From an uncultured Anaerolineaceae bacterium (GTDB taxonomy: Bacteria; Chloroflexota; Anaerolineae; Anaerolineales; Anaerolineaceae), in the NCBI GenBank assembly GCA_937863605.1, contig CALMGN010000285.1, positions 1 to 35,533 of the forward strand: DNA of 35,533 nt, read 5' to 3'. The notes beneath the pieces were generated by a model. It ran no database searches. It had not been told where the DNA came from and was given only the letters and a program-made list of their open reading frames with translations. Below are positions 7,904-15,419 of the stretch, piece after piece. Position numbers and translations under genes: made by a program. Every line of letters starts with the position of its first letter. The stretch's first letter is position 1.

Positions 7904-8313
7904 TGATTTTACGAACAGGTGTTGATATTCTGGAAATTGACCGGCTGGATTCGGTCTCGCCGGCTATTCGTAAACGATTTATCCAGCGGGTTTATACTCC
8001 CGCTGAACGAGAAATCCTCGGCGAGGATAATGAAGCCCTGGCAGGCCGTTTCGCTGCCAAAGAGGCTGTCTCCAAAGCGCTTGGCACGGGCATCGGCTAT
8101 GTGCGCTGGCAGGATATCGAGATTCTCGACGGCCGGTACGGTGAACCCGTGCTCAATCTGTATGGAAATGCGGTTAAAATAGCAGAACGACTGGCACTGG
8201 ATACCTGGTCTGTCAGCATTAGCCATTCACGCAACCACGCGGTGGCAGTAGCAGTTGCCTTGGGTCAAAGCGGACCAGTCGCGGATATGCATGAAAATCC
8301 TGGCAGTCAGTGA
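7900..8313 (+). CDS. acpS: Holo-[acyl-carrier-protein] synthase
   Basis: Transfers 4'-phosphopantetheine from CoA to acyl carrier protein. The 137-aa product has the metal-binding GVDILEIDR (Asp9), GRFAAKEAVSKALGTG with its Glu ligand, and SISHSRNHAVAVAVA. The length is typical. Two adjacent ATGs exist. The one at 7900 overlaps the M16 stop as ATGA. The one at 7903 is better spaced from AGAGGT, so the true start may be one codon later. It is embedded in an operon and overlaps the following phosphoesterase gene by 23 bp. Confidence 0.93.
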   Translation: MMILRTGVDILEIDRLDSVSPAIRKRFIQRVYTPAEREILGEDNEALAGRFAAKEAVSKALGTGIGYVRWQDIEILDGRYGEPVLNLYGNAVKIAERLALDTWSVSISHSRNHAVAVAVALGQSGPVADMHENPGSQ

Positions 8314-8965
8314 TATTGAACTAGGCTACATCTACAACTTACAAATTTCGCAGCGTTTCAAAGATGCAGAGCTGCTGGTCAGCTGCGGCGATTTGCCGTA
8401 CTTTTACCTTGAGTTCATGATCAGTATGCTGGATCGCCCGCTGTATTTCGTCCGCGGAAACCATGCCCACGAGATCGAAATTACAACCGCCGGCGAGCGG
8501 CGCGCTCCCTGGGGTGCGGTTAATTTGCACCGCAAGGTAATGCGAACCGAAAGCGGCTTGCTCCTGGCAGGAATTGAAGGCTGCAACCGTTATAACAAAG
8601 GTCCATATCAATATACCCAGTCCGAGATGTGGCAAATGGTGTTTGAAATGGTACCCGCCCTGCTCTACAACCGTATCCGTTATGGACGCTTCCTGGATAT
8701 CTTCATCAGCCACGCGCCCCCCTGGAAAATCCACGACATGGATGATCCGACCCATCAGGGAATCAAAGCCTTCAGCTGGTTGATCCAGGTCTTTCAGCCG
8801 CGTTATCATCTTCACGGGCATATTCATGTTTACCGCAATGATAGCGTGCGGCAAACCCAGGTTGGCAAGACCACCGTGATCAACTGTTACGGTTACCATG
8901 AATTAAATGCTGAAATTTTGCAGGAAGAGTTGGTCCAACCTGAAAAGGACAAGTCTCTCGCCTGA
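8291..8965 (+). CDS. Calcineurin-like metallophosphoesterase
   Basis: A 224-aa cytoplasmic phosphoesterase with the motif series SDIE (7-10), CGDLPYF (GD at 33-34), RGNHAH (GNH 56-58), ISHAPPW and HGHIHVY. The first motif has Glu10 where the family usually has His (DxH), which may change the metal site. The start is the ATG within the end of acpS, since homologues begin MKILAVSD. The substrate is unknown. It sits between acpS and the DGNHR protein with no gap that suggests a separate promoter. Confidence 0.87.
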   Translation: MKILAVSDIELGYIYNLQISQRFKDAELLVSCGDLPYFYLEFMISMLDRPLYFVRGNHAHEIEITTAGERRAPWGAVNLHRKVMRTESGLLLAGIEGCNRYNKGPYQYTQSEMWQMVFEMVPALLYNRIRYGRFLDIFISHAPPWKIHDMDDPTHQGIKAFSWLIQVFQPRYHLHGHIHVYRNDSVRQTQVGKTTVINCYGYHELNAEILQEELVQPEKDKSLA

Positions 8966-8977
8966 AGGTAAGAAAAT

Positions 8978-10021
8978 ATGTCTGATCCGAACGAATTCAA
9001 TTCATCTTATTTGAAGCAAGTTGCCCACAGCGAGTATGAAACTGCGCTGCGGCGCGGGTTCTGGCGCAGTGTCATGGGTTGGCTTACCCAGAAAAATAAC
9101 AAATTGCTGCCGTTCGATGAGGTCCGGCGGGTTTTGCCAGTCCACGGGCAGTATGATGCCGGATTGCACGTCATTCCGGTAGATAAAATTGTGGGCAGCG
9201 TGGCGCGTTACAATGACTTTGACCGTGCATTTATACCCCGGCAGCGGCACACCCGTTCGCGCTGGATCAGTATCGACATGGCCAAACTCCAAGAGGTGAA
9301 TTTGCCACCGATCGAAGTTTATAAAATCGGTGAAATTTACTTTGTCAAGGACGGTAACCACCGCGTATCCGTCGCCCGTGAAAAAGGGCAGGTGTTTATT
9401 GACGCCAATGTCATAGAAATTATCACCGAGGTGCCCATCACCGCCGCTACGGATATCAATACCCTTATCCGGGAAGAAGAACGGCTGAATTTTTACCATA
9501 AGACGCTGCTGAAATCTGTGCGACCGGACGCCAGGATTGAACTGACCATCCCCGGACAGTACGATAAGCTATTGGAACACATCAGCGTCCACCGTTGGTT
9601 CATGGGTGAACGCGTCCAGCACGAAGTCCCATATCCGGAGGCGGTGGCTGGCTGGTACGATGAGGTTTACCTGCCGTTAGCTAAAGTAATCGAAGAACAA
9701 AAAATCCTCAAGGAGTTCCACGGCCGTACTGTGGCTGACCTTTACCTATGGGTGATCGAGCATTTATGGTACCTGCGTGATCAATTTCAAAAAGAGGTCA
9801 GTCTTACCGAAGCCGCATCACACTTTGCGCTGAATTTTTCAAGAACTCCGCTTGCCCGTCTGCACCGGTTGTTCGGCCATTTGGCTGAAATTGTTGCCGA
9901 TGTACCGCCCGTTGAGCCTGGCATAATGCCGGAAGATCTGATGGTTGACGGTGGCGAGAACCAGCCAAAGGTCGAAAAGCCAACTGAAGAATCGGACTCT
10001 TCAGAGGTAAAACCGGGCTAA
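8978..10021 (+). CDS. DGNHR-motif (ParB/Srx-like, DUF4032-type) protein
   Basis: A 347-aa protein of unknown function. The central part contains IYFVKDGNHRVSVAREKGQ (about residues 123-141), the signature of the ParB/sulfiredoxin-like nucleotide-binding fold. It is preceded by HVIPVDKIVGSV and a basic RQRHTRSRW segment. The C-terminal half is helical, aromatic-rich and ends in an acidic Lys/Glu tail. I recall similar proteins in Chloroflexota and Actinobacteria under a DUF4032 label, but could not check this. It starts 12 bp after the phosphoesterase and is the last gene of the operon. Its stop overlaps the convergent 74-aa gene by 4 bp, with no terminator between them. Confidence 0.7.
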   Translation: MSDPNEFNSSYLKQVAHSEYETALRRGFWRSVMGWLTQKNNKLLPFDEVRRVLPVHGQYDAGLHVIPVDKIVGSVARYNDFDRAFIPRQRHTRSRWISIDMAKLQEVNLPPIEVYKIGEIYFVKDGNHRVSVAREKGQVFIDANVIEIITEVPITAATDINTLIREEERLNFYHKTLLKSVRPDARIELTIPGQYDKLLEHISVHRWFMGERVQHEVPYPEAVAGWYDEVYLPLAKVIEEQKILKEFHGRTVADLYLWVIEHLWYLRDQFQKEVSLTEAASHFALNFSRTPLARLHRLFGHLAEIVADVPPVEPGIMPEDLMVDGGENQPKVEKPTEESDSSEVKPG

Positions 10022-10242
10022 TCGGTCTTGCCAATCCAGAAATGGTGCGGCAATACCCGGGTGTTGGTGCGGATTTCAATTCCATTGCGTCCGTCCCGGT
10101 CCGTCTTGACCATGGTGGGGTGCACGAAACACAGGTCGGGTTTGATGCCGTACTTTTTTTGATAAAAATCAACCGCCCGCAGGATTTTGCTGTTCAGGTC
10201 TGATTTGGGATCGTTATCGAACCATAACATTCCGGTAACCAT
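10018..10242 (-). CDS. Small conserved-looking protein of unknown function (74 aa)
   Basis: The sequence has an N-terminal WFDNDPKSDLNSKILRA, a central YGIKPDLCFVHPTMV and a C-terminal NTRVLPHHFWIG. It is soluble, with no signal peptide, and I do not recognise a family. Support for its being real is a strong GGAGG 5 bases before the ATG and a 15-bp gap from the ATPase gene upstream. The two form one transcription unit, so the product may act with the ATPase. Confidence 0.7.
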   Translation of the reverse strand: MVTGMLWFDNDPKSDLNSKILRAVDFYQKKYGIKPDLCFVHPTMVKTDRDGRNGIEIRTNTRVLPHHFWIGKTD

Positions 10243-10257
10243 GGTGTCCTCCTAAAA

Positions 10258-11079
10258 TCAACCCAGTGATTCGGGCAGGTAAAATTGCAACCAATTCTGC
10301 TGGATGCGAACTGTGAACCGCCGGTTGACCCCTTCAGCGGATCGTTTTTGTAATCGCGGGGGCAGCAAACGCGCTGCCGCCTGAGGGTCGCTGACCGCAC
10401 CGGTGATGCGCGTCCGGAACAAGTCGGCGTAATAGCGCTGTTCCAGCATGGAGGCTGGATCCAAAGTTGCCGCCGTCCAGACTTGTTGGCGAGCGCCGTA
10501 ACGCACCAGCCACTCAAAATTTGCGCGCAGGTCAAAATCCATATGCGGCAGGACGTCCAAGCCGTCGAAGAGTAGAACATACGACGTGCCAACATGACCG
10601 CCGTTTTGCCGCCCCTCCACCAGGTCGCCAAGTTGATAGATCAAATCGACAGCCGCGTTGTCAATATTGGATGTGATTTTCATAAAATGTTGCGAATAAC
10701 GCGCTTCTTCCTGTGCCCATTCTTCCGGTTTGGCGGTGATCACAGCGAAGCGCACATCCTCGGGTTTGTTTTGCCGCGCCAGAGAATTCACCAGGGTTTT
10801 CAGCAGTGCGGTCTTGCCGGCAAAGCGATCTGCCATCACCAGCAGCGAGGCGGGCTGAGGATCAGTCAGGTTGAACAGCAGCGGCAATCCGTTGGCGCTG
10901 GCCCCCAGCAAACCCGTGCGTTTAGGCAATGGTGGAAGGCGCCTTAAAATATCGCTCAAGGTATAAGGTTCAACTTGGATGGACGAGTCCTCGGTGACCC
11001 GCCGATTCAGCTTCCAATCCTGCGTGGGGTGGAGTGAAGCTTTTTGAGTATTTGATCGGACAATCGGAATTTGTAACAT
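10258..11079 (-). CDS. FtsK/EccC-like P-loop ATPase, single domain
   Basis: A 273-aa cytoplasmic ATPase-like protein. The region LPKRTGLLGASANGLPLLFNL followed by ASLLVMADRFAGKTALLKTL resembles a single FtsK/SpoIIIE or EccC ATPase module. The Walker A motif is degenerate (ADRFAGKT; the Lys-Thr is kept but the first Gly is replaced). The Walker B motif is YVLLFDGLD. There are no membrane segments, FHA domain or second ATPase module. The C-terminus carries RITGAVSDPQAAARLLP and a predicted beta-rich tail. Transcribed from a consensus promoter overlapped by repeated boxes, with the 74-aa gene 15 bp downstream. DNA or protein translocation is only an analogy; a substrate cannot be named. Confidence 0.65.
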   Translation of the reverse strand: MLQIPIVRSNTQKASLHPTQDWKLNRRVTEDSSIQVEPYTLSDILRRLPPLPKRTGLLGASANGLPLLFNLTDPQPASLLVMADRFAGKTALLKTLVNSLARQNKPEDVRFAVITAKPEEWAQEEARYSQHFMKITSNIDNAAVDLIYQLGDLVEGRQNGGHVGTSYVLLFDGLDVLPHMDFDLRANFEWLVRYGARQQVWTAATLDPASMLEQRYYADLFRTRITGAVSDPQAAARLLPPRLQKRSAEGVNRRFTVRIQQNWLQFYLPESLG

Positions 11080-11090
11080 TGCTGCCGCCT

Positions 11091-11142
11091 TGTTCTATTG
11101 AGTCATATCAGAAATATTGTTCTATGTCCATATTATAGAACA
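11091..11142 (-). promoter_or_regulatory. Operator-like TGTTCTAT boxes at the ATPase promoter
   Basis: Three 8-bp boxes are present: TGTTCTAT at 11091-11098 and 11118-11125, and its inverse ATAGAACA at 11135-11142. The outer pair of the inverted repeat spans 25 bp and covers the -10 and start site. The direct pair is spaced 27 bp. On the minus strand GAAC-N4-TTTC occurs, and on the plus strand GAACATAATTTC, both one change from the Gram-positive LexA core GAAC-N4-GTTC. The regulator is therefore unknown but SOS-type control is a testable idea. Confidence 0.55.
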
Positions 11143-11159
11143 TAATTTCAATTTGTCAA
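11132..11159 (-). promoter_or_regulatory. Consensus sigma-70 promoter of the ATPase unit
   Basis: On the minus strand TTGACA (11154-11159) is separated by 16 bp from TATAAT (11132-11137), both perfect matches. The predicted start is near 11125, giving a leader of about 45 bases. Such a strong promoter overlapped by repeats suggests tight repression. Confidence 0.8.
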
Positions 11160-11334
11160 TAATCAATCTCTAATTCGTGCGTTTTTCACTTGAAGCGCTG
11201 TAGCGTACCCAGGCGGTAAAATCGTGGCTTTTTTTATAATTTTGCGGTATCCTTAACCTTGTTCTAAACCTTTCACGCCGGAACGGGAGGCATTCACCAT
11301 TTTCACCCCGCCCGTCATTATCAAGGAGGCTGCC

Positions 11335-11892
11335 ATGATTAAAGAGACTGTAAAAGACGCCGAAAACCGGATGAAAGGCGCGATCCAAAGTCTGGAAGAA
11401 GATTTGGGTGGAATTCGAACCGGACGGGCAACTCCTGGTCTGGTCGAAAAACTCCCGGTTGAGTATTACGGCGCCCCCACCCCCCTCATGCAGTTAGCCT
11501 CCATCAGTGTTCCTGATCCGCGTACGCTGCTCGTCAAGCCGTTCGACCCCACCACCCTGAAAGCGATCGAACGCGGCATCATTGTCTCCAACCTTGGCCT
11601 GACCCCCAATAACGACGGCAAAACCATCCGCTTGAATCTGCCTCCGCTGACGGAAGAACGCCGCCGCGAGCTGGTAAAAGTCGTCAACCACCGTCTGGAA
11701 GAAGCCAAAGTAGCAACCCGTAACATTCGCCGCGACATTATCAAAGAATTGCGCGAGTTTGAAAAAGAGAAACTCATCTCAGAAGACGATCTCAAGAAAG
11801 CCGAAGAAGAGCTGCAAAAACTGACCGACCACATGGTCAGCGATATTGAAGGTATCGGCGAGAAAAAAGAAAAAGAAATCATGGAAGTCTAA
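11335..11892 (+). CDS. frr: Ribosome recycling factor
   Basis: A 185-aa protein that splits post-termination ribosomes together with EF-G. The sequence is typical throughout: an N-terminal helix, GGIRTGRATPGLVEKLPVEYYGAPTPL, VSNLGLTPNNDGKTIRLNLPPLTEERR and a C-terminal charged coiled coil. The ATG follows AAGGAGG. It heads frr-uppS-cdsA. In many bacteria pyrH directly precedes frr; here pyrH is about 21 kb away beside tsf. The 255 bp to the divergent ATPase gene hold a TATAAT at 11235-11240 without a clear -35. Confidence 0.97.
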   Translation: MIKETVKDAENRMKGAIQSLEEDLGGIRTGRATPGLVEKLPVEYYGAPTPLMQLASISVPDPRTLLVKPFDPTTLKAIERGIIVSNLGLTPNNDGKTIRLNLPPLTEERRRELVKVVNHRLEEAKVATRNIRRDIIKELREFEKEKLISEDDLKKAEEELQKLTDHMVSDIEGIGEKKEKEIMEV

Positions 11893-11902
11893 TTTCCTTT
11901 TT

Positions 11903-12649
11903 ATGATCCCCGAGTCTTCCGCTCAACCGCTCGAACCCATTCAAAAGGTCCCAGGCCATATCGCTATTGTTATGGATGGTAATGGCCGTTGGGCTGTTTC
12001 CAGAGGGCTGCCTCGCATGGCGGGTCACCGGGCGGGAACGGAAAATCTGCGTCGCGTGATTCGCGCCTGCGTCGATTTTAAAGTTCAATTTCTTACCATT
12101 TACGCCTTTTCCACTGAAAATTGGGGACGCCCCAGGGATGAGGTGGAAGGTTTGTTGATGATCCTGGAAGATGTCATCGACCGCGAGCTGGACGAATTGC
12201 ACGCGGAAGGTGTTTGCCTGCGCCATATTGGCCGCCTTGACCGCCTCAATCCGCGACTGCGGGAAAAAGTCCTCCATGCGGTGGAACGCACAAAAAATAA
12301 CAAGAAATTGGTGCTGTGTATCGCCTGGAATTACGGCGGCCGCGACGAGATCATTTGCGCCATCCAGAATTTAATCGCTGACGGCATCAAGCCTGAGGAA
12401 ATTGACGAAAATTTGGTGAGCAGCTACATGTTTACCACTGGCATCCCAGACCCGGATTTGATCATACGCACCTCCGGCGAAATGCGTATCAGTAACTTCC
12501 TTATCTGGCAGTCGGCGTATTCAGAGTGGTACATCACCCCCACGTTTTGGCCCGATTTCAACCGCGAGGAATTGCACAAAGCGCTGGAGGCCTACAGTCA
12601 GCGCGACCGCCGTTTTGGAAAATTGCCCGATGCCTGTGAAAAGGACTGA
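11903..12649 (+). CDS. uppS: Isoprenyl (undecaprenyl) diphosphate synthase
   Basis: A cis-prenyltransferase that makes the C55 carrier for cell wall and surface polysaccharide synthesis. It has 248 aa. HIAIVMDGNGRWA carries catalytic Asp25, followed by GHRAGTENLRR, FSTENWGRP and the C-terminal RTSGEMRISNFLIWQSAYSE signature. The ATG lies 10 bp after the frr stop, with no visible ribosome binding site in CTAATTTCCTTTTT, so initiation probably depends on coupling to frr. The upstream in-frame extension overlaps frr and is Lys-rich shadow sequence. Confidence 0.95.
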   Translation: MIPESSAQPLEPIQKVPGHIAIVMDGNGRWAVSRGLPRMAGHRAGTENLRRVIRACVDFKVQFLTIYAFSTENWGRPRDEVEGLLMILEDVIDRELDELHAEGVCLRHIGRLDRLNPRLREKVLHAVERTKNNKKLVLCIAWNYGGRDEIICAIQNLIADGIKPEEIDENLVSSYMFTTGIPDPDLIIRTSGEMRISNFLIWQSAYSEWYITPTFWPDFNREELHKALEAYSQRDRRFGKLPDACEKD

Positions 12650-12654
12650 ATCGG

Positions 12655-13461
12655 ATGCTGGCAAGCCGGCTTAAAGTTGCCATTGTCCTGATCCCAATCG
12701 CCGTCACCTGTGTGGTGCTTGGCGGTTATTTTTTCCTCGCACTGATCCTGTTTATGCTTGGCCTGGCGGCCTGGGAATTTGGCCGTCTCTTTAAGCTTGG
12801 TGGGTTTTCCCCGGCGCTTTGGCTGCTCGTTCCCGGCGTGATTCTGATTACGCTCGCGCGCTATTTCTGGGGCTTCGAACACAGCGACGCCGTCCTGGCT
12901 GGACTGGTTCTGGCAGCCATGACCTATCACACCATCCAATGCGGCAAGCGCTGTCAGACTCCGGCTACTGATTTTGCGATTACCACCGCCGGGTTGATGT
13001 ATATTGGCTGGCTCGGCAGCTATTTTATCTCGCTGCGGAATTTGCCGGACGGCACGTGGTGGACGCTGCTGGCGATCCCGGCAATAGCGATTGGTGATAG
13101 CGGGGCATATTTTGTCGGCCGCCATTTCGGAAAACACAAGCTTGCTCCGCACATCAGCCCAAATAAAACTGTCGAAGGGTTGATTGGCGGCATCGTAACC
13201 ACCACTCTGAGCGGAGTTTTACTTGCGCTGATCTGGGGCTTGCGCGCGTCAGCTGTCGGCTGGCAGCAGGGTCTCATTATTGGGCTGGTTTTGGGATTGC
13301 TCTCCCCGTTAGGCGATCTGGGTGAGAGCATGCTCAAACGCCAGTTCAACGTCAAGGATTCCGGAAAAATATTTCAAGCCCACGGTGGCATGATGGACCG
13401 CATGGATTCGTGGATCTGGGGAGCAGTCATCAGTTATTACCTGATTACCTGGTTATGGTAA
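12655..13461 (+). CDS. cdsA: Phosphatidate cytidylyltransferase
   Basis: An integral membrane enzyme converting phosphatidate and CTP to CDP-diacylglycerol. The 268-aa product has about seven hydrophobic segments and the C-terminal signature LGDLGESMLKRQFNVKDSGK followed by HGGMMDRMDS. The usual Pro before xHGG is replaced by Gln-Ala. It starts 5 bp after uppS, so the lipid genes are co-translated. The order frr-uppS-cdsA is widely conserved. Confidence 0.94.
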   Translation: MLASRLKVAIVLIPIAVTCVVLGGYFFLALILFMLGLAAWEFGRLFKLGGFSPALWLLVPGVILITLARYFWGFEHSDAVLAGLVLAAMTYHTIQCGKRCQTPATDFAITTAGLMYIGWLGSYFISLRNLPDGTWWTLLAIPAIAIGDSGAYFVGRHFGKHKLAPHISPNKTVEGLIGGIVTTTLSGVLLALIWGLRASAVGWQQGLIIGLVLGLLSPLGDLGESMLKRQFNVKDSGKIFQAHGGMMDRMDSWIWGAVISYYLITWLW

Positions 13462-13528
13462 TCCAGTTGGTCCCCCCTGCCAGCTGTTTGAATCCCATTT
13501 TAGAAGTTGACCACAAGGAGGTATGGAT

Positions 13529-14515
13529 ATGATCGAAAGCCAGCCAACCCGCAACCTGGCTCTTGAACTTGTCCGTGTAACAGAGGCTGCTGCACTGGCC
13601 GCCGGGCGATTCGTTGGGCGTGGTGATAAATATAACGCCGACAAAGCTGCTGTGGATGCCATGCGTCTGATCCTGAACACGGTGCAAATGGATGGAGTCA
13701 TCGTTATCGGGGAAGGTGAAAAGGACAAGGCGCCCATGCTGTTCAACGGTGAACACCTGGGCACCGGTGAACCTCCGCTGGTCGACATCGCCGTCGATCC
13801 GATTGACGGCACGCGGCCAACCGCCTTCGGCCTGCCCAATGCGATTGCCACTGTCGCGCTTGCGCCTCGCGGTACCATGTTCAATCCCGGGCCTATCGTG
13901 TATATGGATAAAATTGCGGTCGGACCTGAAGCCAAAGACGTGATCGACATCGAAGCGCCGGTGGAAGACAACCTCAAAAAGGTTGCCCAAGCTACCGGCC
14001 AGGATGTCGATGATTTGCTGGTGGTGATCCTCGACCGGCCGCGCCATGCCGAATTAATTGCCCGTGTTCGTGAAGTCGGCGCCCGCATTACACTCATCCC
14101 GGATGGCGATGTTGCAGGCGCGCTGATGACCGCCATGACCAATTCGAAGATCGACCTGCTACTGGGAATTGGCGGCACCCCCGAAGGCGTAATAGCGGCT
14201 TGTGCCATGCGCTGCATGGGCGGCACCATCCAGGGAAAACTTTATGCGCGCAATGAAGAGGAACGGCGGCTTGGAATCGAGCTGGGCTTTGATTTCAACA
14301 AAGTGTTGACGCTGGATGACCTGGTATCGTCCGAAGATGTATTTTTTGCCGCCACCGGCATCACCGACGGTGAATTTCTGGCCGGCGTGGATTACTTCGC
14401 GGACGGCGCAACCACCGAGTCGGTCATCATGCGCGGCCTGACCGGCACCAGCCGCCGGATTATTGCTACCCACCGCCTGACGAAGCTGTCGCAGATCAGC
14501 CTGATCCCTTATTAG
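13529..14515 (+). CDS. glpX: Class II fructose-1,6-bisphosphatase
   Basis: Hydrolyses fructose-1,6-bisphosphate in gluconeogenesis. The 328-aa product begins MIESQPTRNLALELVRVTEAAALAAGRF and contains VIGEGEKDKAPML and the metal-binding DIAVDPIDGTRPTA, as in the GlpX family. An ATG occurs two codons earlier (13523) but lies against the AAGGAGG. The second ATG at 13529 has ideal spacing. It is 67 bp downstream of cdsA and ends at a bidirectional terminator. Sedoheptulose-1,7-bisphosphatase activity is possible in this family. Confidence 0.94.
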   Translation: MIESQPTRNLALELVRVTEAAALAAGRFVGRGDKYNADKAAVDAMRLILNTVQMDGVIVIGEGEKDKAPMLFNGEHLGTGEPPLVDIAVDPIDGTRPTAFGLPNAIATVALAPRGTMFNPGPIVYMDKIAVGPEAKDVIDIEAPVEDNLKKVAQATGQDVDDLLVVILDRPRHAELIARVREVGARITLIPDGDVAGALMTAMTNSKIDLLLGIGGTPEGVIAACAMRCMGGTIQGKLYARNEEERRLGIELGFDFNKVLTLDDLVSSEDVFFAATGITDGEFLAGVDYFADGATTESVIMRGLTGTSRRIIATHRLTKLSQISLIPY

Positions 14516-14533
14516 TTCTAAATTTTAAAACAA

Positions 14534-14565
14534 AACGAGACCGGGCACGACCGTCCGGTCTCGTT
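14534..14565. terminator. Bidirectional terminator between glpX and the SIMPL gene
   Basis: AACGAGACCGG pairs perfectly with CCGGTCTCGTT around a 10-base loop. The minus strand continues TTGTTTTAAAATTT, a good U-tract for the SIMPL gene. The plus-strand tail (ATTATT) is weaker. Confidence 0.8.
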
Positions 14566-14587
14566 ATTATTGACCCGGGTTTCCGGG

Positions 14588-15310
14588 TTATTTGATCGCG
14601 TACGACAGGCTGGCTTCCATCTGGATAACCATTTGTCCAGCAGCAATCGGGGTGGTGGAGGCCAGTGCGCTGCCGCCCTTGGCTTCATACACCGGCTGAG
14701 GGCCGCCGGAGCTGTAAACGTTCACCGAGTACAGTTGGCCCAGGGTGACTCCCGTCAGGCCTGCCAGTTCTTCGGCTTTGGCTTTAGCATCTTCGATCGC
14801 CAGGCGTCGGGCTTCTTTTTCAGCCGCAACATGGTCTTCGACATCGAAGCTAATGCCATTGATCGTGTTGGCGCCGGCCCGAACAACTGCGTCAAGCAGC
14901 GTGCCAAGGTTATTCAGGTCGCGGACCTTGATGTAAACCGTGTTTTCGACCACATACACGGTCTCCATCGGGGTACCCTCGGGGCTGTAGTTTTGCTGCG
15001 GGTACACATTGAAAGCCGTGGTTTGAATATCCTCAGCAGCAACACCTTTATCCTTCAAGGTTGTAGCGATGGCGGTTGCCTGTGAATTATTCTGGCTCAA
15101 TGCGGTTCCAACGTTGTCTGCCTGGCTGCGGACGCCGATGTAAACATTGGCGATGTCCGGCGCCAGATAGACTTTGCCTGTACCGGAGACACTGATCATG
15201 GGAATCTGGTTATAACCACCATTACCACTCACGGCTGCTCCTCCCTGGCAAGCTGCCAAAAGGCCTACAATCATTAATCCTGCTAAAACGACGAAAAGTT
15301 TGTTTTTCAT
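14588..15310 (-). CDS. SIMPL-domain (DUF541) lipoprotein
   Basis: A 240-aa secreted lipoprotein. The signal peptide MKNKLFVVLAGLMIVG ends in the lipobox LLAAC. It is followed by the SIMPL/DUF541 domain with ISVSGTGKVYLAPDIANVYIGV, YPQQNYSPEG and a long helix of AIEDAKAKAEELA. The family is envelope-associated and its exact role is unsettled. The ATG at 15308-15310 follows AGGAGGAAGA; the upstream extension lacks a signal sequence. It lies 109 bp from the membrane-protein cluster and has a -10 of its own. Confidence 0.9.
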   Translation of the reverse strand: MKNKLFVVLAGLMIVGLLAACQGGAAVSGNGGYNQIPMISVSGTGKVYLAPDIANVYIGVRSQADNVGTALSQNNSQATAIATTLKDKGVAAEDIQTTAFNVYPQQNYSPEGTPMETVYVVENTVYIKVRDLNNLGTLLDAVVRAGANTINGISFDVEDHVAAEKEARRLAIEDAKAKAEELAGLTGVTLGQLYSVNVYSSGGPQPVYEAKGGSALASTTPIAAGQMVIQMEASLSYAIK

Positions 15311-15341
15311 TCTTCCTCCTATGCTCGAGGCATAATTTTTG

Positions 15342-15347
15342 ATTATA
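15342..15347 (-). promoter_or_regulatory. -10 element of the SIMPL lipoprotein gene
   Basis: An exact TATAAT on the minus strand lies 31 bp before the ATG, with no good -35. The leader contains a short inverted repeat, TATGC-TCGAG-GCATA (15320-15334), directly before the ribosome binding site. Confidence 0.4.
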
Positions 15348-15419
15348 CGCCTGAGACGGAATAGGTGGACCATTTGTTCCCGTGGATTTCGAGAACTTTA
15401 CAGCAAGTAGAAATCGGCT

